A DNA stretch of 64,000 nucleotides, taken from assembly GCF_026627425.1 (NCBI RefSeq), contig NZ_JAPNLH010000004.1, forward strand, positions 124,001 through 188,000, read 5' to 3'. Position numbers and translations under genes: made by a program. The DNA comes from Arthrobacter endolithicus. Its GTDB lineage: Bacteria; Actinomycetota; Actinomycetes; Actinomycetales; Micrococcaceae. Below, in pieces: positions 45,031 through 54,972 of the stretch; the stretch's first letter is position 1; the number at the start of each line of letters is the position of its first letter. Below the pieces are notes generated by a model that saw nothing but the letters and a program-made list of their open reading frames with translations, searched no databases and was not told the origin of the DNA.

Positions 45031-47683
45031 ACCAGCGAAAAGACCGAAAATACCTGAAAATCCCGCGGGACCGGTACAGACCGCGGGACCGGTACAGACC
45101 GCGAGAGGGGAAAAACCCGCGAGGGCCTCCGGGCCGTCGACCCGTTCTGCCGCACACTTGGCCGCCATGGCGCACGCCCGCGGGCTGCTCGCACCGCTGG
45201 ACGACGCTGAGCTGGGGGATCTGGGCCTGACTTCCGGGCAGGTGGACACCCGGACTGAAGCGGGTCTGACCAATGCCGTGCCGCATGAGGGCAGCAGGAG
45301 TATCTGGCAGATTCTGCGCGCCAATCTGCTGACCCTGTTCAACGCGGTTCTGGGCGGATGCCTAGTGGTTGTTTTGCTGGTCGGGGATCCGCGTGACGCA
45401 CTGTTTGGCTTCATAGTGGTGGCCAATATCGCGATCGGCGTGGTGCAGGAGTTCCGGGCCAAACGCACCCTGGATAAGCTTGCCGTACTGCACGCGCCCA
45501 AGGCCCGGGTGCTGCGCGAGGGCGCCGTGCAGGAGCTGGCAGTGGGAGCGGTGGTGCACGATGACGTGCTGGTGCTCCGGTCCGGTGATCAGGTACCGGC
45601 CGACGCGCGGGTTCTCTCCGCAGAAGGCCTGGAGCTGGATGAATCCCTGCTCAGCGGCGAATCGGATTCCGTCGGCAAGGCCGCGGGGGATGACGTGCTA
45701 TCCGGCTCATCCGTCGTCGCAGGCTCCGGCACGGCGCGGGTGATCCGCGTCGGAGCAGAGTCCTACGCGAGCAAGCTGACGGCGGAGGCAAAGCGATTCT
45801 CGCTGGTTAATTCCGAAATCCGCAACGCAATCAACCGGATCATTCTCTACATCACGTGGGCGCTGATCCCGATTGTGCTGCTGACGGTCAACGGCCAGAT
45901 CCAGGCCCGCGGAGGGTGGGGACCGGCGCTGGAGTCCGGGCAGTGGAAGGGTGCCGTGGTCAGCGCGGTGGCCGGTATTGTGGCCATGATCCCGGAGGGG
46001 CTGGTTCTGTTGACCAGCATTTCCTTTGCGCTGGCGGCTGTGACGCTGGCCCGGCGGCAGGTTTTGGTGCAGGAACTGCCCGCTGTGGAGGGGCTGGCCC
46101 GCGTTGACATGGTGTGCCTGGATAAAACCGGGACGCTGACCGAGGGGTCGATTGTTTTCGACGCAGTGCATCCGCTCGCGGACTCTCCGCCGTCCGGCTG
46201 GGAGGGCGCACTGGGGTATTTTGCCGCCGATGGGAACGCCAATGCCACCGCCGCTGCGCTGCGGCCTGACTTTAGCCGGCCGACGACGGTCCGACCGTTG
46301 CTGGTTGTGCCGTTCAGCAGTGCGCGTAAATACAGCGGGGTGATATTCGACGGCGGCGCTTCCGACGGCGCCGACGTGCCCGCCGGCGCCGCCGCCCCCG
46401 ACGGCGCAGGGCCCGCCGCCGGCCCGGCCGGCTGGTTTCTCGGAGCCCCGGAAATGCTGCTCGATCCGCACGTCGATGGCCATCGTCAGGTGCTGGCGGC
46501 GGCGGGGGAGCTGGCCGCCGCCGGATTGCGTGCCTTGCTGCTGGTGCACACAACGTCCCCGTCCGCCGTCGACCGCGCGAGTGCCGCACAGTTGCCGGAC
46601 CAGCTGGCTCCGGTAGCGCTGCTGACGTTTCGGGAGAAGATTCGTTCCGACGCGGCCGCCACGCTGTCCTACTTTCGCGAACAGGGCGTTTCACTGCGGA
46701 TTATCTCCGGAGATAATCCGCGGACCGTTGCGGCGGTGGCCAGGGCGGTGGGTTTCGCCGATGTGGTGCACGGCTATGATGCACGGGACCTCCCGGAGGA
46801 TCCTGCCGAAATGGCGGAGGTGCTCGAACGCGAGCATGTGCTGGGCCGGGTCACGCCCGAGCAGAAAAAGTCCATTGTGCTGGCGCTACAGCGGCGCGGG
46901 CACGTCGTGGCGATGACCGGGGACGGCGTTAACGATGCGCTGGCCCTGAAGAGCGCGGACATCGGCATTGCGATGGGATCCGGCGCGGCAGCGACCCGCG
47001 CCGTGTCCCGGCTGGTGTTATTGGACGGCCAATTTTCCCGGCTGCCCGCCGTGGTCGCGGAAGGGCGCCGCGTGATTGCGAATGTGGAACGGGTGGCGAA
47101 CCTGTTCCTGACAAAAACCGCCTACGCCGTGATCATCTCGCTGGTGATCGGCCTGCTGCTGTGGCAGTACCCGTTCCTGCCCCGCCAGCTCTCGATTGTC
47201 AGCTCGCTCACGATTGGCATTCCGGCGTTCTTCCTGGCGCTGCTGCCGAACAAACGCCGTTATCAGCCTGGCTTTCTGCGCCGCTGCCTGATGTTCTCGG
47301 TGCCCGCCGGAGTGATCATCAGCGCCTGCATCCTGTCCGTCTATGGCTACTCCCGCGCCTTCCCGGACCCGGCGCTTGACGCCGCCGCCCAGATCCAGGC
47401 CGGCCAGACGGCGACGACGATCGCGGTGCTGTTGGTGGCACTGTGGGTGCTCTCCGCCCTGGCGCGGCCGTTCGACAAATGGCGTGCGCTGTTACTGTCG
47501 GTGTTGATCCTGGCCCTGGGACTAATCCTGGCCATTCCCGCTGCGCGGGCCTTCTTTGCCCTGCAGTTACCGGGCGGGTGGCTGCTTGCGGCTACGATGG
47601 GAGTAGTTGTACTGGGCTGCGCGGCGATCGAAATTCTGTACCGGTCCCTGAAAAAACGGGGAGCCGTGTCGGAGCGCGAGTGA
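45023..47683 (+). CDS. P-type cation ATPase, CtpE-like
   Basis: An 886-residue P-type ATPase. Phosphorylation site DKTGTLTE with Asp367; TM4 motif MIPEGLVLLTSISFAL, which resembles that of mycobacterial CtpE, a calcium transporter; hinge TGDGVNDALALKSADIGIAMG; actuator LDESLLSGESDSVGK. About ten membrane segments are visible, six of them in the C-terminal part. The likely ion is Ca2+ by similarity to CtpE, but this is inferred. The start is TTG 45023, overlapping the methyltransferase by eight bases. Two perfect 18-bp repeats (45065-45100) lie in its N-terminal extension. Confidence 0.88.
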   Translation: MAEPAKRPKIPENPAGPVQTAGPVQTARGEKPARASGPSTRSAAHLAAMAHARGLLAPLDDAELGDLGLTSGQVDTRTEAGLTNAVPHEGSRSIWQILRANLLTLFNAVLGGCLVVVLLVGDPRDALFGFIVVANIAIGVVQEFRAKRTLDKLAVLHAPKARVLREGAVQELAVGAVVHDDVLVLRSGDQVPADARVLSAEGLELDESLLSGESDSVGKAAGDDVLSGSSVVAGSGTARVIRVGAESYASKLTAEAKRFSLVNSEIRNAINRIILYITWALIPIVLLTVNGQIQARGGWGPALESGQWKGAVVSAVAGIVAMIPEGLVLLTSISFALAAVTLARRQVLVQELPAVEGLARVDMVCLDKTGTLTEGSIVFDAVHPLADSPPSGWEGALGYFAADGNANATAAALRPDFSRPTTVRPLLVVPFSSARKYSGVIFDGGASDGADVPAGAAAPDGAGPAAGPAGWFLGAPEMLLDPHVDGHRQVLAAAGELAAAGLRALLLVHTTSPSAVDRASAAQLPDQLAPVALLTFREKIRSDAAATLSYFREQGVSLRIISGDNPRTVAAVARAVGFADVVHGYDARDLPEDPAEMAEVLEREHVLGRVTPEQKKSIVLALQRRGHVVAMTGDGVNDALALKSADIGIAMGSGAAATRAVSRLVLLDGQFSRLPAVVAEGRRVIANVERVANLFLTKTAYAVIISLVIGLLLWQYPFLPRQLSIVSSLTIGIPAFFLALLPNKRRYQPGFLRRCLMFSVPAGVIISACILSVYGYSRAFPDPALDAAAQIQAGQTATTIAVLLVALWVLSALARPFDKWRALLLSVLILALGLILAIPAARAFFALQLPGGWLLAATMGVVVLGCAAIEILYRSLKKRGAVSERE
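45065..45100. repeat. 18-bp tandem duplication near the ATPase N-terminus
   Basis: Two perfect copies of gcgggaccggtacagacc encode AGPVQT twice in the disordered N-terminal extension of the P-type ATPase. Confidence 0.93.
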
Positions 47684-47751
47684 GGATCTCCTAACTAGCG
47701 GGTCAGCCGCCGCGTGGCAAAGATAAAAACTGTGGCGAGAGGAGTCCAACG

Positions 47752-50610
47752 ATGACGAATGTGGACAGTTTTGGTTCCAAAGGCGTACTAGATGTAGCCG
47801 GGACCGAATATGAGATTTTCCGGTTGAATTCGGTAGAGGGCGCACAACGCCTTCCGTTCAGCCTCAAGGTATTGCTGGAGAATTTGCTGCGCACCGAGGA
47901 CGGTGCCAATATCACCGCAGACCATGTGCGCGCCCTCGCCGGGTGGGACCCGGATGCACAGCCCGATACGGAGATCCAGTTCACGCCGGCCCGCGTGATC
48001 ATGCAGGACTTCACCGGTGTTCCCTGCATTGTTGACCTGGCCACCATGCGCGAGGCCGTCAAGGAACTCGGCGGCGACCCCACCCGCGTCAATCCGCTTG
48101 CTCCGGCTGAAATGGTCATTGACCACTCGGTGCAGATCGATGTGTTCGGTACCGCCGACGCCGTCGAGCGCAATATGGACATCGAGTACCAGCGCAACGG
48201 TGAGCGCTACCAGTTCCTGCGCTGGGGCCAGACGGCTTTCGATGATTTCAAGGTTGTTCCCCCGGGCATGGGCATCGTCCACCAGGTCAACATTGAATAC
48301 CTGGCCCGCACCGTCATGACCCGCACGGTGGAGGTCGACGGCGTTAAAACGTTGCGCGCCTACCCGGACACCTGCGTCGGCACCGACTCGCACACCACCA
48401 TGGTCAACGGCCTGGGCGTGCTGGGCTGGGGCGTGGGCGGCATCGAGGCAGAGGCAGCCATGCTCGGCCAGTCCGTCTCCATGCTGATTCCCCGCGTGGT
48501 CGGCTTCAAGCTGACCGGCGCCATCCCGGCCGGTGCCACCGCGACTGACGTGGTGCTGACCATCACCGAGATGCTCCGCAACCACGGCGTCGTCGGCAAG
48601 TTTGTCGAATTCTACGGCGAAGGCGTTGCCGCAGTGCCGCTGGCAAACCGCGCCACGATCGGCAATATGAGCCCGGAATTCGGCTCCACCGCGGCAATGT
48701 TCCCCATTGATCAGGTCACCATGGATTACCTGCGGCTGACCGGCCGCAGCGAAGATCAGCTGGCGCTGGTCGAGGCCTATGCCAAGGAACAGGGTCTGTG
48801 GCATGATCCGTCCATCGACATCAAGTTCTCCGAATACCTGGAACTGGACCTGTCCACGGTGGTGTCCTCCATCGCCGGACCCAAGCGGCCGCAGGACCGG
48901 ATCGAGCTGACCAACGCCAAGGACGAGTTCCGCAACGACATCCTGAACTACGTGGCGCACGATGCCGACGCAGGGACCGTCGATGAGTCCCTGGAGGAGA
49001 GCTTCCCGGCCTCGGATTCGCCGTCGTTCACTCAGCCGGACACCAAGGTCACCGACACGGACCGCGTGCCGCCGAAGTACTCGGCAGCCCATGGCGCGGC
49101 CGGACGCGTCAGCGAACCTGTTCAGGTGCACATGTCCGACGGTCGCGAATTCGAGCTCGACCATGGCGCTGTGAGCATTGCTTCCATTACTTCCTGCACG
49201 AACACCTCCAATCCGTCGGTCATGCTGGCGGCGGCTGTGCTGGCGCGTAACGCCGTCAACAAGGGCCTGGCGTCCAAGCCGTGGGTGAAGACTTCCGTGG
49301 CCCCCGGGTCCAAAGTCGTCACCGATTACTACGAGAAGTCCGGCCTGATCCCGTACCTGGAGAAGCTCGGCTTCTACACCGTCGGTTACGGCTGTGCCAC
49401 CTGCATCGGCAACTCCGGCCCGCTGGAGGAGGAAATCTCCGCCGCGATCGCCGAGAATGACTTGGCCGTCACGGCCGTTCTCTCCGGTAACCGCAACTTC
49501 GAAGGCCGGATCAATCCGGACGTAAAGATGAACTACCTGGCGTCGCCGCCGCTGGTGATCGCTTACGCCCTCGCCGGAACCATGGACTTTGACTTCGCCT
49601 CGGACCCGCTGGGTCAGGACGAGGCCGGCAAGGACGTGTTCCTGGCGGACATCTGGCCGAACCCGACCGAGGTGCAGGAAGTCATGGACGCCTCGATCGA
49701 CAAGGAGATGTTCACCAGCTCCTACGCGACCATCTTTGACGGCGACGAGCGCTGGAAGTCCCTCTCCACGCCGGAAGGCGATACCTTCGCCTGGGATCCC
49801 GAGTCCACCTACGTGCGCAAGCCCCCATACTTTGAGGGCATGAAGGCGCAGCCGGAGCCGGTCGCTGACATTGCCGGTGCCCGGGTCCTGCTCAAGCTCG
49901 GCGATTCCGTGACCACCGATCACATCAGCCCTGCCGGGTCGTTCAAGTCAGATACCCCGGCCGGTCAGTACCTGCTGGCCAACGGCGTGGAGCGCAAGGA
50001 TTTCAACTCCTACGGCTCCCGCCGCGGCAATCACGAGGTGATGATCCGCGGGACGTTCGCGAACATCCGGATCAAGAACGAGCTGCTCGCGGCGGAAAAC
50101 AATGGCGCCGGCGTCGAGGGCGGTTTCACCCGCGACTTCAGCCAGGCCGATGCACCGCAGGCCCGTGTTTACGATGCCTCGGTGAACTACCAGGCGGCCG
50201 GTATTCCGCTGGTGGTCCTGGCCGGGAAAGAATACGGCTCCGGGTCTTCGCGTGACTGGGCCGCCAAGGGCACGGCGCTGCTGGGGGTCAAGGCCGTCGT
50301 GGCCGAGAGCTACGAGCGGATCCACCGGTCCAACCTGATCGGAATGGGTGTTCTGCCGCTGCAGTACCCGGCGGGCCAGAACGCTCAGTCGCTGGGGCTG
50401 ACCGGTACGGAGGAATTCTCCGTAGAAGGTGTGACTGCCCTGAACGAGGGCAGCACCCCGAAGACGCTCAAGGTCACAGCCAAGGCGCAGGACGGTCAGG
50501 AGATTTCCTTCGACGCCGTGCTGCGTATCGATACTCCGGGAGAGGCCGACTACTACCGTAACGGCGGCATCCTGCAGTATGTGCTGCGCCAGATCTCGAC
50601 CGCCGCTTAA
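47752..50610 (+). CDS. acnA: Aconitate hydratase
   Basis: Converts citrate to isocitrate in the TCA cycle; 952 residues. The 4Fe-4S cluster cysteines are in [14 protein letters not shown] (Cys482) and [14 protein letters not shown] (about 549 and 552). Substrate loops include [26 protein letters not shown] and the swivel domain [22 protein letters not shown] 60-residue acidic insertion near residue 400-465 ([20 protein letters not shown]) is typical of actinobacterial aconitases. GAGAGGAG lies eight bases before ATG 47752. A strong terminator follows. Confidence 0.97.
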   Translation: MTNVDSFGSKGVLDVAGTEYEIFRLNSVEGAQRLPFSLKVLLENLLRTEDGANITADHVRALAGWDPDAQPDTEIQFTPARVIMQDFTGVPCIVDLATMREAVKELGGDPTRVNPLAPAEMVIDHSVQIDVFGTADAVERNMDIEYQRNGERYQFLRWGQTAFDDFKVVPPGMGIVHQVNIEYLARTVMTRTVEVDGVKTLRAYPDTCVGTDSHTTMVNGLGVLGWGVGGIEAEAAMLGQSVSMLIPRVVGFKLTGAIPAGATATDVVLTITEMLRNHGVVGKFVEFYGEGVAAVPLANRATIGNMSPEFGSTAAMFPIDQVTMDYLRLTGRSEDQLALVEAYAKEQGLWHDPSIDIKFSEYLELDLSTVVSSIAGPKRPQDRIELTNAKDEFRNDILNYVAHDADAGTVDESLEESFPASDSPSFTQPDTKVTDTDRVPPKYSAAHGAAGRVSEPVQVHMSDGREFELDHGAVSIASITSCTNTSNPSVMLAAAVLARNAVNKGLASKPWVKTSVAPGSKVVTDYYEKSGLIPYLEKLGFYTVGYGCATCIGNSGPLEEEISAAIAENDLAVTAVLSGNRNFEGRINPDVKMNYLASPPLVIAYALAGTMDFDFASDPLGQDEAGKDVFLADIWPNPTEVQEVMDASIDKEMFTSSYATIFDGDERWKSLSTPEGDTFAWDPESTYVRKPPYFEGMKAQPEPVADIAGARVLLKLGDSVTTDHISPAGSFKSDTPAGQYLLANGVERKDFNSYGSRRGNHEVMIRGTFANIRIKNELLAAENNGAGVEGGFTRDFSQADAPQARVYDASVNYQAAGIPLVVLAGKEYGSGSSRDWAAKGTALLGVKAVVAESYERIHRSNLIGMGVLPLQYPAGQNAQSLGLTGTEEFSVEGVTALNEGSTPKTLKVTAKAQDGQEISFDAVLRIDTPGEADYYRNGGILQYVLRQISTAA

Positions 50611-50670
50611 TTGCGGCGGGTCTAACCCCGCAGCGGCAAAAATCCCGCAGCGTCAGTAACCCGCAGTAGA

Positions 50671-50723
50671 AGAATGGTCCCCGGTCCGGACGGCTCACGT
50701 CCCGGACCGGGGACCATTCTTTT
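50671..50723 (+). terminator. Terminator of acnA
   Basis: A 19-bp perfect stem (arms 50671-50689 and 50702-50720), a 12-base loop and TTTT. It is the best intrinsic terminator in the window. The arms begin and end with AGAATGGTCC, giving A-tract/T-tract flanks that may work in both directions. Confidence 0.92.
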
Positions 50724-50765
50724 GCGCCGAACACGGCCGCGCCGGGAACCGGCGATTTGGCGCAA

Positions 50766-50816
50766 GCGTTAGAGTTATGGGCGCACGCGTTAGAGTTGAT
50801 CGACTAATGGTCGATC
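50766..50816 (+). promoter_or_regulatory. dxs promoter region: duplicated TAGAGT element and a 7-bp dyad
   Basis: GCGTTAGAGTT occurs twice, 21 bases apart (50766-50776 and 50787-50797); each contains TAGAGT, a good -10 sequence. Directly after the second comes GATCGAC-N5-GTCGATC (50798-50816), a perfect dyad placed at the expected transcription start. It could be an operator for dxs control. Function is inferred. Confidence 0.5.
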
Positions 50817-50830
50817 CGAGGAGGGGACCC

Positions 50831-52804
50831 ATGGGACTTTTAGAGACAATCCGGCATCCGGGCGACCTCGGCAAACTCAGCAATACCCAAATGGGACAGC
50901 TGGCGGAGGAGATCCGTCGCTTCCTGATCACCAACGTCTCCGCGACCGGGGGCCACTTGGGACCGAATCTGGGCGTCGTCGAGTTGACGTTGGCGATCCA
51001 CCGGGTCTTTGACTCCCCGCGGGACAGCATCGTCTTCGATACCGGCCACCAGTCCTATGTTCATAAGCTGCTCACGGGTCGGCAGGACTTCTCCACGCTC
51101 CGGCAGCAGGACGGTTTGTCCGGATATCCGTCGCGGGCCGAATCGGTGCACGACATAGTGGAGAGTTCGCATGCGTCCTCCTCGTTGTCCTGGGCGGACG
51201 GCATCTCCCGTGCCCGCCAGCTGACAGGCGAAGGTGACCGGTACGTCGTCGCTCTCGTTGGCGACGGGGCGTTGACCGGCGGGATGACCTGGGAAGCCTT
51301 GAACAACATTGCCGCGGACAAGCGCCGCCGCGTCGTCGTCGTCGTCAATGACAACGGCAGGTCCTATGCGCCCACCGTCGGCGGTCTGGCAGACTATCTG
51401 GCGTCCATGCGCCCGGCCATTGACCATGTCCGCACGCACCCCAAATACGAGGACACCATGTCCTGGGCCAGGCGAAGGCTGCAAAGCGGAAACCTGGCCG
51501 GCCAGTTTGTCTACAAAAGCCTGCACGCGGCAAAAACCGGCGTCAAGGACTGGTGGGCGCCGCAGGGACTCTTTGACAATCTGGGACTCAAATACATCGG
51601 TCCGGTCAATGGCCACGACGAAAAAGCCATGGAAGCGGCACTGACCGCGGCCAAGAACTTCGGCGGACCGGTCATCGTGCACGCCATCACCGAGAAGGGC
51701 CACGGCTACGCGCCGGCCCGGGCCCATGAGGCGGATCAGTTCCATGCCGTCGGCGTCATCGACCCGGAAAGCGGCGAGGCCATCGGGGCCTCCGCCGGCC
51801 AATCCTGGACGGGGGTCTTCGCGGACGAAATCGCCGATATCGCCGACGAACGCCCGGACATCGTTGGCATCACCGGCGCCATGCTGATCCCGGTCGGGCT
51901 GCATAAGTTTGCCGCCCGCCACCCGGACCGGGTCTTCGACGTGGGCATCGCCGAACAGCACGCCATGACCAGCGCGGCCGGCATGGCGTTCGGCGGCCTG
52001 CACCCGGTCATTGCCATGTACGCGACCTTCCTCAACCGTGCCTTTGATCAACTGCTGATGGATGTGGCGCTGCACAAGGCCGGCGTCACGGTGGTGCTGG
52101 ACCGTGCCGGGGTGACGGGTCCGGACGGGGCCAGCCACCACGGCATGTGGGACATGTCCATGCTGCAGATTGTTCCCGGACTGCATCTTGCAGCGCCCCG
52201 GGACGGCACCAGACTGCGCGAGGAACTGCGCGAGGCGGTCGCCGTCTCCGATGCGCCGACGGTGATCAGGTATTCCAAGGGAAACGTGGGGGCCGAGGCC
52301 GAGGCGATCGAAAGGCTGCCCGACGGCGTTGACGTGCTGGTGCGCCGGCCGTCGGGTTCCACGGAAAACGACGTCCTCATTGTTAGTGTCGGGGCGATGA
52401 GTGAATTGGCGTTGAACGTTTCCAACCGGCTGGGGGCGCAGGGCATCAGCTCCACCGTCATCGATCCGCGCTGGGTCCTGCCCGTCCCGCCGTCGGTGGT
52501 GACCCTGGCGGCACAGCACCGGATTGTGGTTGTCATTGAGGACGGAGTCCGGGCCGGAGGTATCGGTTCGCGGATCCGGCAGGAAATGCGCGCGGCCGGG
52601 GTCGACACGGCCCTCAATGAGGTGGGTCTTCCGGTTGAATTCCTCGATCACGGCAGCCGGTCCCAGGTGCTCGAACGCGTTGGCCTGACCGCTCAGCGGG
52701 TGACGCAGGACATCGTGGCCCAAGTGCTGGGCACCAAGGTGCCGTTCGCGCGGCCGTTGCCCGGTCAGGAAGCGCCGCAGACCGGGCAGTTGCCCCAGCT
52801 GTGA
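50831..52804 (+). CDS. dxs: 1-deoxy-D-xylulose-5-phosphate synthase
   Basis: First enzyme of the MEP isoprenoid pathway; 657 residues from ATG 50831, which has GAGGAGG seven bases upstream. The frame is open 18 codons further to 50777, but those codons cover the promoter-like repeats. Seen: [17 protein letters not shown], thiamine-diphosphate motif [16 protein letters not shown] through [16 protein letters not shown], transketolase pyrimidine domain [40 protein letters not shown], and the C-terminal transketolase part. The DUF402 gene follows by 38 bases. Confidence 0.96.
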   Translation: MGLLETIRHPGDLGKLSNTQMGQLAEEIRRFLITNVSATGGHLGPNLGVVELTLAIHRVFDSPRDSIVFDTGHQSYVHKLLTGRQDFSTLRQQDGLSGYPSRAESVHDIVESSHASSSLSWADGISRARQLTGEGDRYVVALVGDGALTGGMTWEALNNIAADKRRRVVVVVNDNGRSYAPTVGGLADYLASMRPAIDHVRTHPKYEDTMSWARRRLQSGNLAGQFVYKSLHAAKTGVKDWWAPQGLFDNLGLKYIGPVNGHDEKAMEAALTAAKNFGGPVIVHAITEKGHGYAPARAHEADQFHAVGVIDPESGEAIGASAGQSWTGVFADEIADIADERPDIVGITGAMLIPVGLHKFAARHPDRVFDVGIAEQHAMTSAAGMAFGGLHPVIAMYATFLNRAFDQLLMDVALHKAGVTVVLDRAGVTGPDGASHHGMWDMSMLQIVPGLHLAAPRDGTRLREELREAVAVSDAPTVIRYSKGNVGAEAEAIERLPDGVDVLVRRPSGSTENDVLIVSVGAMSELALNVSNRLGAQGISSTVIDPRWVLPVPPSVVTLAAQHRIVVVIEDGVRAGGIGSRIRQEMRAAGVDTALNEVGLPVEFLDHGSRSQVLERVGLTAQRVTQDIVAQVLGTKVPFARPLPGQEAPQTGQLPQL

Positions 52805-52842
52805 GGGATCCGCTTTGAGAGAACTGCTGTGAGGGAAAGCCG

Positions 52843-53400
52843 GTGAGGGAACCGGACGGCATTCAGGCCGGGGACCTGGTGGTAGCGCGGAACCGGAAAT
52901 ACGACGCCCGGGCGCATTGGGTGGTTCCCGGCAGGTACTTGGGGGAGGACCGGCACGGGTGGTGGATTTTCCAGGGCAGTAACGAATTTATTTCCAGGCC
53001 CGGGGCGGCGCTGTACACCGCTTCGGACGCAGTGCTGCTCATTCCCCGCAGCGGCGACTATGTGGCCACTTTCTTCGATGAGAAGCACCCGGACGGTACG
53101 GAGATCTACGTGGACCTGGCGGTGGATCCGGGCTGGAACCCGATCCGGCCGCACGTGTTCGAATTTCACCTCATCGACATGGACCTCGATGTGGTGCGCA
53201 GCCGCGATCGCGGCGTCTTCGTTGACGATGAGGACGAATTCGCCGACCACCAGGTGGCGATGCGCTACCCGGAGGAGATTATTGCGCGGGTCCGGTCCGA
53301 GTGTGAACGCATTTTCACCGCCGTCGCGGCAGGTCAGGCGCCGTTCGACGGTACAAACATCCAGTGGTTTAGAAAATCGTATGAGAATGGACGGGCATGA
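52843..53400 (+). CDS. DUF402 family protein
   Basis: A 185-residue protein of the DUF402 family. In its better-known relatives this fold is a nucleoside di/triphosphate phosphatase or an RNA-binding domain. Typical segments are RNRKYDARAHWVVPGRYLGEDRHGWW, DLAVDPGWNPIRPHVFEFHLIDMDLDVV and DDEDEFADHQVAMRYPEEII, with the clustered acidic residues that hold metal. The start is GTG 52843, with GAGGGAAA upstream. It overlaps the following unknown gene by four bases (ATGA), so the two are probably made together. Confidence 0.8.
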   Translation: MREPDGIQAGDLVVARNRKYDARAHWVVPGRYLGEDRHGWWIFQGSNEFISRPGAALYTASDAVLLIPRSGDYVATFFDEKHPDGTEIYVDLAVDPGWNPIRPHVFEFHLIDMDLDVVRSRDRGVFVDDEDEFADHQVAMRYPEEIIARVRSECERIFTAVAAGQAPFDGTNIQWFRKSYENGRA

Positions 53401-53954
53401 GCATTATCAGGATGTATAAAAAGACGGACGACGGCGTACTGGAGTTCCGCGAGGCTTGGCGCGATGAGGAGGACGGGGTCTTCGTGGTCAACGCCGGAGC
53501 AGTAGGTCATCAAAGCTCCACCAAGGAGGTGCCGGCCGAGACCGCCGACGCCGGGGCGGAACTGCTGGCGGAGTTCCAGACGCGCGGCATAGAGGAGGGC
53601 TACCGCGTTGTCCCGCTCGAGGAACAGTATTGGGTAGTCGCCCAGTTCGCGCTCAAGACCGCAGCAGGGACTGAGCGGGATAAGTACTTGGAACGCAAGG
53701 CGACCAACAGTATTACGTCCTTCTTCGCCTGGCGCGGCATCGGCCTGGTGGACCGGAGTGAATTCGCCACCGGTAAACTCAACATCTTCACCGTGGCTCC
53801 GGATGCCGCCAAGGCCGTTGCGGGGATCAAGACCTGCGCCCGCGAGTCGGATCTGGACGTTACGAAACTGAGCATTGGTGTTGCGCCGTACTCACACCTG
53901 GACGAAATCAAGGGCAAGCACGGGCTGAAGAAGGGTGAAACCTTCACCCTGTAG
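53397..53954 (+). CDS. Hypothetical protein coupled to DUF402
   Basis: A 185-residue soluble protein that I do not recognise. It starts MSIIRMYKKTDDGVLEFREAW, has a middle stretch EGYRVVPLEEQYWVVAQFALKTAAGTERDKYLERKATNSITSFFAWRGIGLVDRSEF, and ends LKKGETFTL. The middle looks like a mixed alpha/beta domain that is likely a small-molecule- or nucleic-acid-related fold, but I see no catalytic motif, membrane segment or signal peptide. The ATG overlaps the stop of the DUF402 gene by four bases, which argues for a joint role. Confidence 0.75.
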   Translation: MSIIRMYKKTDDGVLEFREAWRDEEDGVFVVNAGAVGHQSSTKEVPAETADAGAELLAEFQTRGIEEGYRVVPLEEQYWVVAQFALKTAAGTERDKYLERKATNSITSFFAWRGIGLVDRSEFATGKLNIFTVAPDAAKAVAGIKTCARESDLDVTKLSIGVAPYSHLDEIKGKHGLKKGETFTL

Positions 53955-53982
53955 GCGGTGCCCTACCTGGACTGTGCCCGGG

Positions 53983-53994
53983 TAGGCTGGACAA
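53983..53994 (+). promoter_or_regulatory. Leaderless -10 element of the aldo/keto reductase gene
   Basis: TAGGCT (53983-53988), six bases, then ATG 53995. The same hexamer and spacing occur before the GNAT gene. Confidence 0.6.
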
Positions 53995-54972
53995 ATGACT
54001 CAATATCGACAACTTGGCAGCTCCGGACTCACCGTTTCCGTCGTCGGCCTCGGCTGCAATAACCTCGGCCGACCAGGGACTGCGACCCAGACCCAGGAAG
54101 GGACCAACGCGGTGATCGGCGCCGCGATTGAGGAAGGCATCACGCTCTTTGACGTCGCGGACACGTACGGGATGACAGCGGGCCTGAGTGAGGAAATGCT
54201 CGGCAAGGCCCTCAGCGGCAGGCGTGAGGACGTCATCGTTGCCACCAAGTTCGGGATGGACATGGAGGGGGCCAACGGGTCCGATTGGGGCCGCAGGGGA
54301 TCGCGCCGCTACATCATCAAGGCCGCCGAGGCATCGCTGCGCCGGCTCGGGACCGACTGGATCGACCTCTACCAGTTCCACACGCCGGATCCGCTCACTC
54401 CGATCGACGAAACACTCGCCGCCCTGGACCAGCTGGTCAGCTCCGGTAAGGTCCGGTACATCGGCCATTCCAACCGTGCCGGCTGGCAGATCGCGGAGGC
54501 GGAATTCACCGCCCGCGCCCGCGGCTGCACGCCGTTCATCTCCGCGCAGAACCACTACAACCTGCTGGACCGGCGCGCGGAGCTCGAGGTTACTCCCGCG
54601 TCGGAGGCCTACGGGCTCGGACTGCTGCCCTACTTCCCGCTCGCCAACGGGCTGCTCACCGGCAAGTACAGCAAGGGCAACGCCCCGGAGGGCAGCAGGC
54701 TGACCCACTCGCGGACCAACCTGCTGGCCCAGGCCGACTGGGACCAGCTGGAAAAGTTTGGCGATTTCGCCGCGGCCCGGGAGTTGACCGAGGTGCAGGT
54801 CGCATTCTCCTGGCTCGCAGCTCAGCCGTCCGTCAGCAGCGTTATAGCCGGCGCAACGAAGATCGAGCAGGTCCGGGCCAATGCCGCCGCGGTCTGCTGG
54901 ACGCCGTCGGCCCAGGAGCTGGCCGAGCTGGACGTGATTTTCCCGCAGGTGCCCAAAGTGGCTCTGTTCTAA
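53995..54972 (+). CDS. Aldo/keto reductase
   Basis: A 325-residue NADPH-dependent oxidoreductase of the (beta/alpha)8 type. The catalytic tetrad is visible: Asp in LFDVADTYG, with Tyr of the same motif, Lys in VIVATKFG and His in LYQFHTPDPLTP. The cofactor part is GLLPYFPLANGLLTGKY and VSSVIAGATKIEQVRANAA. It is a member of the AKR11/12-like branch with Asp-Thr-Tyr-Gly; the substrate is unknown. It overlaps the nucleoside hydrolase gene by one base (TAATG), so the two are expressed together. Confidence 0.9.
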   Translation: MTQYRQLGSSGLTVSVVGLGCNNLGRPGTATQTQEGTNAVIGAAIEEGITLFDVADTYGMTAGLSEEMLGKALSGRREDVIVATKFGMDMEGANGSDWGRRGSRRYIIKAAEASLRRLGTDWIDLYQFHTPDPLTPIDETLAALDQLVSSGKVRYIGHSNRAGWQIAEAEFTARARGCTPFISAQNHYNLLDRRAELEVTPASEAYGLGLLPYFPLANGLLTGKYSKGNAPEGSRLTHSRTNLLAQADWDQLEKFGDFAAARELTEVQVAFSWLAAQPSVSSVIAGATKIEQVRANAAAVCWTPSAQELAELDVIFPQVPKVALF

